Positions 57,354 through 64,000 of a DNA stretch of 64,000 bases are shown in pieces. Below the pieces are notes generated by a model. That model saw nothing but the letters and a program-made list of their open reading frames with translations. It had not been told where the DNA came from and made no database searches. How positions within the stretch are numbered: the stretch's first letter is position 1; the number at the start of each line of letters is the position of its first letter. The stretch is from Caenimonas sedimenti (lineage in GTDB: Bacteria > Pseudomonadota > Gammaproteobacteria > Burkholderiales > Burkholderiaceae_C). Position numbers and translations under genes: made by a program. Where the stretch lies: the NCBI RefSeq assembly GCF_007833165.1, contig NZ_VOBQ01000023.1:1-64000 (forward strand), written 5' to 3'.

Positions 57354-58169
57354 ATGGCAACCCGCTCCGCCATCGTCCTGAATGCCGTGCTGCGCCTGCT
57401 GAAGCCGGTGGCCGCGCTGCTGCTGCGCAATGGCGTGGCCTATCCGGCGTTCGTGGCGGCGCTGAAGACGGTGTTCCTGGAAGCGGCGCGCGAGGAACTG
57501 CAGCGCACGGGGCAGAAGCAGACGGACAGCGCAGTCAGCCTGCTGTCGGGCGTGCATCGCCGCGACGTGCGGACGCTGGCGCGGGTGGAAGTACCCGACG
57601 AAGCGGCGGACGAACCGCTGAATCTGGCCGGCCAGGTGGTGGGGCGCTGGCTCAGCGACCCGGTCTACGTTGACGACGAGGGGCAGCCGCGCCCGTTGCC
57701 GCGTTATGGCGACGCGCCCAGCTTCGATGCGCTGGTGACCGCCACCAGCCGTGACATCCGGGCGCGCGCCATCCTCGCGGAACTGGAGCGGCTGGGCATG
57801 GCCAAGCTGGAAGAGGGCACGGTGCGGCTGCTCGAACCGGGTTTCGTGCCGCGCGAAGGCTTCGACGAAGGCATGGCGCTGCTGCGCGACAACCTGCACG
57901 ACCACATCGCCGCCGCCGCGCTCAACGTCAGCGGAGAGCAGAACTTCCTGGAGCAGTCGGTCTATGTGGACCAGCTCACCGCCGAATCGGCGCAGCACCT
58001 CCATGCGCTGAGTACCAGGATCTGGCGCCAGGCCTTCCGGACCGTGATGCGCGAGGCACAGGTGCGCTTCGACGAAGACCAGGCCAAGGCGCCAGCCGAC
58101 CAACGCGTGCACCGGGCGCGCTTCGGAGCTTATTTCTATGCGGAAAAGAATGACGAACAAGATTCTTGA
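57354..58169 (+). CDS. DUF6502 family protein
   Basis: Cytoplasmic protein of 271 residues, recognised by its pattern as DUF6502: NAVLRLLKPVAALLLRNGVAYPAFVAALKTVFLEAA, then SAVSLLSGVHRRDVRTL and VGRWLSDPVYVDDEGQPRPLPRYG. The first 130 residues look like a winged-helix arrangement (SLLSGVHRRDVRTL resembles a recognition helix), so a regulatory role is possible but not shown. The ATG at 57354 follows GACTCATCC, a weak site. Its last 32 bases overlap the next gene. Confidence 0.75.
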   Translation: MATRSAIVLNAVLRLLKPVAALLLRNGVAYPAFVAALKTVFLEAAREELQRTGQKQTDSAVSLLSGVHRRDVRTLARVEVPDEAADEPLNLAGQVVGRWLSDPVYVDDEGQPRPLPRYGDAPSFDALVTATSRDIRARAILAELERLGMAKLEEGTVRLLEPGFVPREGFDEGMALLRDNLHDHIAAAALNVSGEQNFLEQSVYVDQLTAESAQHLHALSTRIWRQAFRTVMREAQVRFDEDQAKAPADQRVHRARFGAYFYAEKNDEQDS

Positions 58170-58653
58170 CGGCGGGGCCCGCCGGGTCTTCGCGGCGCTT
58201 GGCCTCTGCTTGCTGCTGGCGGCCTGCGGTCCGGGCGGTGGAGGGACCGGGACCGGCCCCGTGAGCGGGGTTTACAGCGGCAAATCGTTGCAAGGTGCGA
58301 TTGCATCCGCCGCGCCAGGCAACTGCGCGCCGCAATGCGGTGCGGTGGACCTCGTCGTGCGGGAAGATCGGGTCGAGCTCGCGACCGATTGCCGCATCTT
58401 CCGGCGCGAAGGCGATTGGGAGCTCGACGCCAACGGCGGCGCCTCACTCAGCGGGACGCTGACCACGACCATCGGCCCCGCCAGCACGGTCGTGCCGGCG
58501 ACGCTGCAGCTGCAGTTCAGTGAGCACCAGGGCGAGAGTGCGCGCGTCACTGCCACGGTGCTCGACGAAAATGGCCGCCCCTTCCTTGGGCCTTTCAACA
58601 TGCAAAGGGGCGCCGCAGTCGCGCCGGCGTTCGGCTCCTGCCCGTCGCGTTAG
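58138..58653 (+). CDS. Lipoprotein of unknown function
   Basis: Protein of 171 residues with a lipobox LLLAACGPGGGG (C30) and a Gly/Thr-rich linker; the remaining 130 residues are beta-rich and have paired cysteines (APGNCAPQCGAVD and TDCRIF). The start overlaps the DUF6502 gene by 32 bases; ATG at 58138 (GGAG nine bases upstream) or ATG at 58150 are both possible. The coupling suggests joint expression with DUF6502. Family not recognised. Confidence 0.75.
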   Translation: MRKRMTNKILDGGARRVFAALGLCLLLAACGPGGGGTGTGPVSGVYSGKSLQGAIASAAPGNCAPQCGAVDLVVREDRVELATDCRIFRREGDWELDANGGASLSGTLTTTIGPASTVVPATLQLQFSEHQGESARVTATVLDENGRPFLGPFNMQRGAAVAPAFGSCPSR

Positions 58654-58669
58654 AAAGGAACGTCCTTGC

Positions 58670-59326
58670 TCAGGGTGTGCCGCTGCGCCTGGCCCGGGCG
58701 CGAGCCAGTGCCTGCTCGATCACCGCGCGCTTGCGGGCCAGTTCCCCACCCTCGGCATCATGGGTGTGCGCGGGCAGGTCGGCGAGTTTGGCTTCGGCCT
58801 TGCGTTCCAGGCGTTCCGAGTTTTCGGCGGCGGCCCGTTCGCGCCGGGCCCCATGGGCCTGGTAGCGGGCCAAGGCTTCATCCGCCAGCGGCTGCGCCCA
58901 GGCTTGCCAGCCCGTGCGCTCACCAGTGACGTTCTCCATGGAGATGCAATCCACCGGGCACACGGGCAGGCACAGCTCGCAGCCGGTGCAGTAGGGCTCG
59001 ATCACGGTGTGCATGCGCTTGTTGGCGCCCAGGATGGCGTCCGTCGGGCATGCGTCCAGGCAAAGCGTGCAGCCGATGCACCAGTTTTCGTCGATGACGG
59101 CGACGCCGCGCGGGCCTTCCCGGCCGTTGGCCGGATTCAGCGGGAGGACCGGGCGGCCGGTGAGCCGCGCCAGCCTGGCGATGCCCTCGGCGCCGCCGGG
59201 CGGACATTGATTGATGTCCGCCGCACCCTCGGCCATGGCCTGCGCATAGGCCGCGCAGTCCGGGTAGCCGCACCGCGTGCACTGGGTCTGGGGCAGGGCG
59301 GCGTGAAGGGCGGCCGCCAGGTTCAC
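58670..59326 (-). CDS. RnfB-like ferredoxin protein
   Basis: Iron-sulfur protein of 218 residues. The N-terminal Fe-S domain has C16, C19, C24 and C41 (QCTRCGYPDC and NQC), followed by two [4Fe-4S] ferredoxin motifs, WCIGCTLCLDACPTDA and YCTGCELCLPVCPVDC. This is the soluble part of RnfB; the membrane anchor is absent. No other rnf gene is present. The start is a GTG at 59326 that overlaps the phaZ stop (GTGA). The C-terminal third is a charged helix rich in Ala, Glu and Arg. Possible partners are aromatic oxygenases or the Kor system. Confidence 0.85.
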   Translation of the reverse strand: MNLAAALHAALPQTQCTRCGYPDCAAYAQAMAEGAADINQCPPGGAEGIARLARLTGRPVLPLNPANGREGPRGVAVIDENWCIGCTLCLDACPTDAILGANKRMHTVIEPYCTGCELCLPVCPVDCISMENVTGERTGWQAWAQPLADEALARYQAHGARRERAAAENSERLERKAEAKLADLPAHTHDAEGGELARKRAVIEQALARARARRSGTP

Positions 59327-60672
59327 TTGCGCCGGGCGCTCCTGGCCGGGGCCTTCGCGGGCGCCTTCGCTGGCCTCGCCGCGGGCTTGCTCGAGGCGCC
59401 GGCTTTGCCGTCGTTGAACTGCAGGATGAAGTCGCGCACCTGCGGGTACACGGAATCGCGCCAGCGGCGGCCGCTGAAGATGCCGTAGTGGCCCGCGCCC
59501 TTCACTTCGAGGTGCTTCTGCCGCGTCTTGGGCACGCCGGTGCACAGCGCGTGGGCGGCTTCGGTCTGCCCCGATCCGGAGATGTCGTCGAGCTCGCCTT
59601 CGATGGTGAAGTGCGCGGTGGTCTTGATGTCCTGCGGCCGCACGCGCTCGAATTGGCCTTGCTCGTTGCGGACATCCCAGGTGCCGTTGACCAGGGCGAA
59701 CTCCTGGAACACCACCCGGATGGTCTCCAGGTAGTAGTCGGCATCCATGTCGAGCACGGCGTTGTACTCGTCGTAGAACTGCCGGTGCGCCTCGGCGCTG
59801 GTGTCGTCGCCGGCGATCAGGTGCTTGAAGTAGTCATAGTGGCTCGACATGTGGCGGTCGGGGTTCATCGCCACGAAGCCCGAATGCTGCAGGAAGCCGG
59901 GGTACACACGGCGGCCCGAACCCGGGAAGTTGGTCGGAACACGATAGATCACGTTGTTCTCGAACCACTCGAAACTCTTGTTCATGGCGAGGTTGTTCAC
60001 CGCCGTGGGCGATTTGCGGGCGTCGATCGGCCCGCCCATCATCGTCATGGTGAGCGGTGTCGTCTCGCCGCGCGACGCCATGAGCGCCACGGCCGCCAGC
60101 ACCGGCACGGTGGGCTGGCAGACGCTGATGACGTGGCAGTTGCCGTATTCGCCCTGCAGGTGGCGGATGAACTCCTCGACGTAGTTGACGTAGTCGTCGA
60201 GGTGGAACGCACCCTGCTCCATCGGCACGGTGCGGGCGTTCTTCCAGTCGGTGACGTAGACCTTGTGATCGTGCAGCATGCTGCGCACCGTGTCGCGCAG
60301 CAGGGTCGCGTAGTGGCCGGAGAGCGGCGCGACGATCAGGACCGCGGGCTGGCCCTTCAGCCGGGTGAGCACGTCAGAATCGTCCGAGAATCGCTTGAAC
60401 CGCCGCAGTTCGCAGAATGGCTTGTCCAGCTCCACCCGTTCGTGGATCGCCACCTCGACGCCCTCGATCGCGATGGTCTTGATGCCGAACTCCGGCTTCT
60501 CGTAGTCCTTGCCCAGGCGATAGAGCAAGTCGTAGCCCGCGGAGACCCGCTGCGCGAACGGGCCCTGGCCGAAAGGCGAGAGCGGGTTGCTGTAAAGCTT
60601 GGAGGCCGCTTGGGCGAAGTCCGCGAACGGCTCCATGAGCGAGCGTTGCGCCTCGTAGATCTGATAAAGCAT
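59323..60672 (-). CDS. phaZ: Intracellular polyhydroxybutyrate depolymerase
   Basis: Mobilises stored PHB. It has 449 residues and the i-PhaZ1 layout: LIVAPLSGHYATLLRDTVRS, TDWKNARTVP, and the catalytic C185 in CHVISVCQPTVPV, with the His in GAGHYGIFSGRRWR. The ATG at 60672 (MLYQIYEAQ) matches the start of R. eutropha-type enzymes. A Lys/Ala/Pro-rich tail (about 430-449) may bind the granule or DNA. Upstream is the motif shared with phaC; downstream it is coupled to an RnfB-like gene. Confidence 0.93.
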   Translation of the reverse strand: MLYQIYEAQRSLMEPFADFAQAASKLYSNPLSPFGQGPFAQRVSAGYDLLYRLGKDYEKPEFGIKTIAIEGVEVAIHERVELDKPFCELRRFKRFSDDSDVLTRLKGQPAVLIVAPLSGHYATLLRDTVRSMLHDHKVYVTDWKNARTVPMEQGAFHLDDYVNYVEEFIRHLQGEYGNCHVISVCQPTVPVLAAVALMASRGETTPLTMTMMGGPIDARKSPTAVNNLAMNKSFEWFENNVIYRVPTNFPGSGRRVYPGFLQHSGFVAMNPDRHMSSHYDYFKHLIAGDDTSAEAHRQFYDEYNAVLDMDADYYLETIRVVFQEFALVNGTWDVRNEQGQFERVRPQDIKTTAHFTIEGELDDISGSGQTEAAHALCTGVPKTRQKHLEVKGAGHYGIFSGRRWRDSVYPQVRDFILQFNDGKAGASSKPAARPAKAPAKAPARSARRK

Positions 60673-60689
60673 GCTGGGGGCCCCGTCCT

Positions 60690-60702
60690 TGTTGCAGTGC
60701 AA
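60690..60702 (-). promoter_or_regulatory. Candidate PhaR-type operator upstream of phaZ
   Basis: On the coding strand of phaZ this reads TTGCACTGCAACA, which matches the phaC site at 13835-13847 in 12 of 13 bases. It lies 18 to 30 bases from the ATG, so a bound protein would block the start of transcription or translation. Confidence 0.5.
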
Positions 60703-60809
60703 TATACCAGCCGTCACAACTTGGTGCACGGAGTAGAAGTACTAATGAAAATGGAACTTCCCTGCCTTGGCCGCCTCAGCAGTATGGTTATGAGGGAACA
60801 CCAAACCAG

Positions 60810-61706
60810 ATGGACAGACGCAGATGGATGGCGGCCGCGGCTGCCTTGGCCGGGGGAAGCCTGATGACGGAGCAAGTGGAGTCTGCCCTGGCGGGCTTGC
60901 AGAGCCTGGCGAAGAGCCCGCGGATGCCGGTGCTCTTTCTGGGGCATGGCAGCCCCATGAACGCGATCGAGGACAACGAGTTCCGGCGCAGCTGGCAGGC
61001 ACTGGGGGCCGAATTCGGCAAGAGCCTCCCCAGGCCGCAGATGATCCTGTGCATCTCGGCGCACTGGATCACACGGGGCTGGTGGCTGACGGGCATGGCC
61101 CAGCCGAAGACCATCCACGATTTCGGAGGGTTTCCGCAGGCCTTGTTCGACCAGCAGTTTCCCGCGCCGGGCGCGCCCGCCATCGCGCGCCAGATCGGCG
61201 ACAGCATCACCGAGCCCAAGGTGGGCGTGGATGCCAAGGAATGGGGTTTCGACCATGGCACCTGGTCGGTGCTGAAGCCCATGTTCCCGAAGGCCGACAT
61301 CCCCGTCCTGCAATTGAGCATGGACTATGCGCGGCCGCCGGCGGAACACTTCGCCCTCGGCCAGCAACTCCGCGCCTTGCGCGACAAGGGCGTGCTGATC
61401 GTCGGCAGCGGCAACATCGTGCACAACCTGCGCGCCACGCGGCGCGAGGCGAATGCGATGCAGGCCTACGACTGGGCTTTCGAGTTCGACAAGAAGACCG
61501 CGGCGCTGGTGGAGAAGGGCAGCCTGGCGGAGCTGGCCGATTTCCAGAAGCTGGGCCAGGTGGCGCAACTGGCCCACCCGACCTATGACCACTACCTGCC
61601 GCTGCTGCACGCTGCCGGCGCCGTCCACCCAGGCGAGCCGGTGAAATTCTTCAACGAGCGGTACCAGTCCGCATCGATCTCGATGCGGTCGATGGTCTGG
61701 GGCTAG
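60810..61706 (+). CDS. 4,5-DOPA dioxygenase extradiol-like (LigB-type) protein
   Basis: Protein of 298 residues of the class III extradiol/YgiD family. Conserved metal histidines are in LFLGHGSPMNAIEDNEF, ILCISAHWITRGW and GFDHGTWSVL, and a final His in VHNLRA. Such enzymes open catechol-type rings with Fe(II) or Zn. The N-terminus MDRRRWMAAAAALAGG has a Tat-like arginine pair, an odd feature for a cytoplasmic enzyme, but this could be only a helix. The substrate (DOPA-like catechol) is from family only. Confidence 0.85.
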   Translation: MDRRRWMAAAAALAGGSLMTEQVESALAGLQSLAKSPRMPVLFLGHGSPMNAIEDNEFRRSWQALGAEFGKSLPRPQMILCISAHWITRGWWLTGMAQPKTIHDFGGFPQALFDQQFPAPGAPAIARQIGDSITEPKVGVDAKEWGFDHGTWSVLKPMFPKADIPVLQLSMDYARPPAEHFALGQQLRALRDKGVLIVGSGNIVHNLRATRREANAMQAYDWAFEFDKKTAALVEKGSLAELADFQKLGQVAQLAHPTYDHYLPLLHAAGAVHPGEPVKFFNERYQSASISMRSMVWG

Positions 61707-61710
61707 CCGT

Positions 61711-62910
61711 CTACTGCAGCACCCTGGCAATCGACTGGCAGACGTAGTCGATGTTCTTGGTGTTCAGCGCGGCCACGCAAATCCGGCCGGAATCCACGCC
61801 GTACACGCCGAACTCGTTGCGCAGGCGGACCATCTGTTCCTTGGTCAGGCCCGAATAGCTGAACATGCCGATCTGCTGGGTGATGAAGCTCATGTCTTCC
61901 TTCACGCCGGCCGCCTTCAGGTCGGCCACCAGCAGCGTGCGCATTTGGCGGATGCGGGTGCGCATGTTGGCCAGTTCCTGCTCCCAAAGGGCGCGCAGAT
62001 CGGGCGTGTTCAGCACCGTCGCGACCACGCTGCCGCCGTGCGTGGGCGGGTTGCTGTAGTTCGTGCGGATCATCACCTTCAACAACGACAGCACGCGGTC
62101 CGCCTCGTCCTTGGACGCGCAGAACACCGACAGGCCGCCGACGCGTTCCCCATAGAGGCTGAAGCTCTTGGAGAACGATGTCGCGACGAGGAAGTCGCCC
62201 GCGGCTGCCACGAACTTCTGGATCACGGCGCCGTCTTCGGCGATCCCGTTGCCGAAGCCCTGGTAAGCGAGGTCGAGGAAGGGAACGAGCTTGCGCTCCT
62301 TGACGATGGCCACCACCTGGTCCCACTGCTGCGACGTGATGTCATAGCCGGTGGGGTTGTGGCAGCAGGCATGCAGGACGACGATGGTGCCGGGCTCGGC
62401 AGTTTCCAGCGCGGTCAGCATGCCGTCGATGTTCACGCCGCGCTTGACGGCGTCGTAATACGGATAGAACTCGACGGTGAATCCCGCCTGCGAGAACAGG
62501 GCGCGATGGTTTTCCCAGCTGGGGTCGCTGATCAGGACCTTGGCGTTGGGGTTGACCTTCTTCAGGAAGTCCGCGCCGACCTTCAGGCCGCCGGTGCCGC
62601 CCAGCGACTGGATCGTCGCCACGCGGCCGCTGTTGACGGCATCGCTTCCGGCCCCAAATACGAGGTTCTTGACGGCGCTGTCGTACGCGGCGATGCCGTC
62701 GATCGGGAGGTAGCCGCGCGCCTTGGGCGCATCGGCCATCTGCCGTTCGGCCCGCTGCACGCACTCGAGGAGCGGCAGCTTGCCGGTTTCGTCGTAGTAG
62801 ACGCCGACGCTGAGGTTGACCTTGCGCGGGTTCTCGTCGGCGCCGAACTGGTCGTTCAGCCCCAGGATGGGGTCGTTGGGCGCCTTCTCGACGGCAGAGA
62901 ACAGGGACAT
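61711..62910 (-). CDS. tyrB: Aromatic amino acid aminotransferase
   Basis: PLP class I aminotransferase of 399 residues. The catalytic Lys is in ATSFSKSFSLYGERVG; family text includes LSVGVYYDETGKLPLLECVQ and HACCHNPTGYDIT, with the PLP-binding Asp and Tyr in PFLDLAYQGFG. It transfers amino groups between tyrosine, phenylalanine or aspartate and 2-oxoglutarate. The start ATG at 62910 follows AAAGGTCCCTTTC, where no strong binding site is seen. It is divergent from uvrB and convergent with the dioxygenase gene. Confidence 0.94.
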   Translation of the reverse strand: MSLFSAVEKAPNDPILGLNDQFGADENPRKVNLSVGVYYDETGKLPLLECVQRAERQMADAPKARGYLPIDGIAAYDSAVKNLVFGAGSDAVNSGRVATIQSLGGTGGLKVGADFLKKVNPNAKVLISDPSWENHRALFSQAGFTVEFYPYYDAVKRGVNIDGMLTALETAEPGTIVVLHACCHNPTGYDITSQQWDQVVAIVKERKLVPFLDLAYQGFGNGIAEDGAVIQKFVAAAGDFLVATSFSKSFSLYGERVGGLSVFCASKDEADRVLSLLKVMIRTNYSNPPTHGGSVVATVLNTPDLRALWEQELANMRTRIRQMRTLLVADLKAAGVKEDMSFITQQIGMFSYSGLTKEQMVRLRNEFGVYGVDSGRICVAALNTKNIDYVCQSIARVLQ

Positions 62911-62968
62911 GAAAGGGACCTTTGGATGTCAGTAGCGGAACGCGCCGGCATTGTTGTACGCTGGCTGG

Positions 62969-62998
62969 TTGACCCCGATTTTAATGTTGAACTACACG
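62969..62998 (+). promoter_or_regulatory. Possible sigma-70 promoter for uvrB
   Basis: TTGACC (62969-62974) and TACACG (62993-62998), 18 bases apart, just before the uvrB ATG at 63009. A weak -10; the first transcribed base would lie almost at the start codon. I saw no LexA box (CTGT-N8-ACAG) in this gap. Confidence 0.3.
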
Positions 62999-63008
62999 AT
63001 TGACCCGC

Positions 63009-64000
63009 ATGAGCGCTAAACCCGATCCGTCCGCCGACCTGGCCGCGCCCGTTGCCAAGCAGAAAGATGGCGAGTTCATCAGTTTTCCTGATTCGCCCTT
63101 CGAGCTGTTCCTGCCCTATCCGCCCGCCGGCGACCAGCCCGTGGCGATCGAGAAACTCGTCGAAGGCGTCCGCGACGGCGAGGTGTTCCAGACGCTGCTG
63201 GGCGTCACCGGCTCCGGCAAGACTTTCACCATGGCGAACGTCATCGCGCGCCTGGGCCGCCCCGCGATCATCTTCGCGCCGAACAAGACGCTGGCGGCGC
63301 AGTTGTACAGCGAGTTCCGCGAGTTCTTCCCGAAGAACGCGGTGGAGTACTTCGTCAGCTACTACGACTACTACCAGCCCGAGGCCTACGTGCCGCAGCG
63401 CGACCTGTTCATCGAGAAGGACAGCTCGATCAACGAGCACATCGAGCAGATGCGCCTGTCGGCCACCAAGAGCGTGCTGGAGCGGCGCGACACGGTGATC
63501 GTGGCCACCGTGAGCGCCATCTACGGCATCGGCGCCCCGGAGGACTACACGCAGATGCGCTTCATCATGCGCGTGGGCGACAAGATCGGCCAGCGCGACG
63601 TGATCGGCCAGCTGATCCGCATGCAGTACAACCGCAACGAGCAGGACTTCTCGCGCGGCACCTTCCGCGTGCGCGGCGACACCATCGACATCTTCCCGGC
63701 GGAACACAGCGAACTCGCGATCCGCATCGAGCTGTTCGACGACGAGATCGAATCCCTGCAGCTGTTCGACCCGCTCACCGGCCGCATCCGGCAGAAGGTG
63801 CCGCGCTTCACGGTGTACCCGTCCAGCCACTACGTGACGCCACGCGACAAGGTGTTGTCCGCGGTCGAGACCATCAAGCTGGAACTGGACGAGCGCCTGA
63901 AGTTCTTCGTGGGGCAAGGCAAGCTGGTGGAAGCCCAGCGCCTGGAGCAGCGCACCCGCTTCGACCTGGAGATGCTCTCCGAGCTGGGCCACTGCAAAGG
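63009..64000 (+). CDS. uvrB: Excinuclease ABC subunit B (5' part)
   Basis: Nucleotide excision repair helicase-like subunit; the first 330 residues are in the window and the gene runs off the right edge. Walker A is LLGVTGSGKTFTMANVI, followed by APNKTLAAQLYSEF and the beta-hairpin region YYDYYQPEAYVP that clamps DNA. The start is the ATG at 63009. It is divergent from tyrB. Confidence 0.95.
   Translation, partial: MSAKPDPSADLAAPVAKQKDGEFISFPDSPFELFLPYPPAGDQPVAIEKLVEGVRDGEVFQTLLGVTGSGKTFTMANVIARLGRPAIIFAPNKTLAAQLYSEFREFFPKNAVEYFVSYYDYYQPEAYVPQRDLFIEKDSSINEHIEQMRLSATKSVLERRDTVIVATVSAIYGIGAPEDYTQMRFIMRVGDKIGQRDVIGQLIRMQYNRNEQDFSRGTFRVRGDTIDIFPAEHSELAIRIELFDDEIESLQLFDPLTGRIRQKVPRFTVYPSSHYVTPRDKVLSAVETIKLELDERLKFFVGQGKLVEAQRLEQRTRFDLEMLSELGHCK

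Noticed and set aside
62911..63008. LexA (SOS) box upstream of uvrB
   Set aside because: No CTGT-N8-ACAG or close match is present in the gap.

Overview
This is a gene-dense, high-GC stretch with about 60 genes, no tRNA or rRNA, and no insertion sequence, integrase or CRISPR array that I can see. It looks like chromosome from a betaproteobacterium of the Comamonadaceae (Ramlibacter/Variovorax type). The reasons are the class I phaC-phaA-phaB polyhydroxybutyrate cluster, an intracellular PhaZ, a Bug-family binding protein, several TRAP transporters, the methylmalonyl-CoA operon and the codon usage. The assignment is from gene content, not from a marker gene. Most operons are tightly packed with ATGA, GTGA or TGATG stop/start overlaps, and many starts are TTG or GTG.

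Layout. 1-5.4 kb (minus): an operon for gentisate cleavage and TRAP uptake (FAD oxidoreductase, gentisate 1,2-dioxygenase, fumarylpyruvate hydrolase, DctQ, DctM, DctP), with a divergent MarR. 5.9-9.4 kb (minus): a compact operon of Rieske oxygenase, glutamine-synthetase-like ligase, [2Fe-2S] ferredoxin and an ABM-domain protein. It is divergent from a GntR regulator that is translationally coupled to an AzlCD exporter, and a perfect 14-bp palindrome lies between the two directions. 11.2-13.9 kb: HSL-type esterase, zeta-class GST isomerase, PgeF and a small membrane protein. 13.9-17.7 kb: phaC-phaA-phaB, closed by a strong terminator. 18.2-24.0 kb: dusA, then a four-gene operon built on a bifunctional aryl-CoA monooxygenase/reductase, with a crotonase, an acyl-CoA dehydrogenase and a RidA protein. 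24.1-26.8 kb: a LysR regulator with gcdH and a flavin-binding protein. 26.9-29.6 kb: TauD/TfdA-type dioxygenase, Bug protein and IclR. 29.6-33.5 kb: a split thioredoxin/CcdA pair, a DUF2147 protein and a two-component system. 33.6-36.7 kb: a TAXI-type TRAP transporter. 36.7-38.4 kb: epoxide-hydrolase-like enzyme and GntR. 38.5-45.9 kb: the propionyl-CoA to succinyl-CoA operon (mutase, MeaB, PccB, PccA, VOC protein), interrupted by a REP/BIME-like inverted repeat. 45.9-49.2 kb: a 1084-residue hybrid kinase. 49.3-54.5 kb: a 2-oxoacid oxidoreductase operon with its own NAD(P)H/FAD/[4Fe-4S] subunit, plus a CBS protein. 54.5-58.7 kb: three lipoproteins and a DUF6502 protein. 58.7-60.7 kb: phaZ with an RnfB-like ferredoxin. 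60.8-64 kb: a DODA-type dioxygenase, tyrB and the start of uvrB.

How it fits together. The theme is breakdown of aromatic, amino-aromatic and organic acids to central acyl-CoAs (gentisate, aryl-CoA, glutaryl-CoA and propionyl-CoA routes) next to storage and mobilisation of the carbon as PHB. The least familiar part is the Rieske/GS-like/ferredoxin/ABM operon. It has the parts for ATP-dependent gamma-glutamylation of an amine followed by oxygenation, and it lies directly beside a gentisate ring-cleavage operon. A near-identical 13-bp motif upstream of phaC and phaZ, 47 kb apart, suggests a shared PHB regulator.
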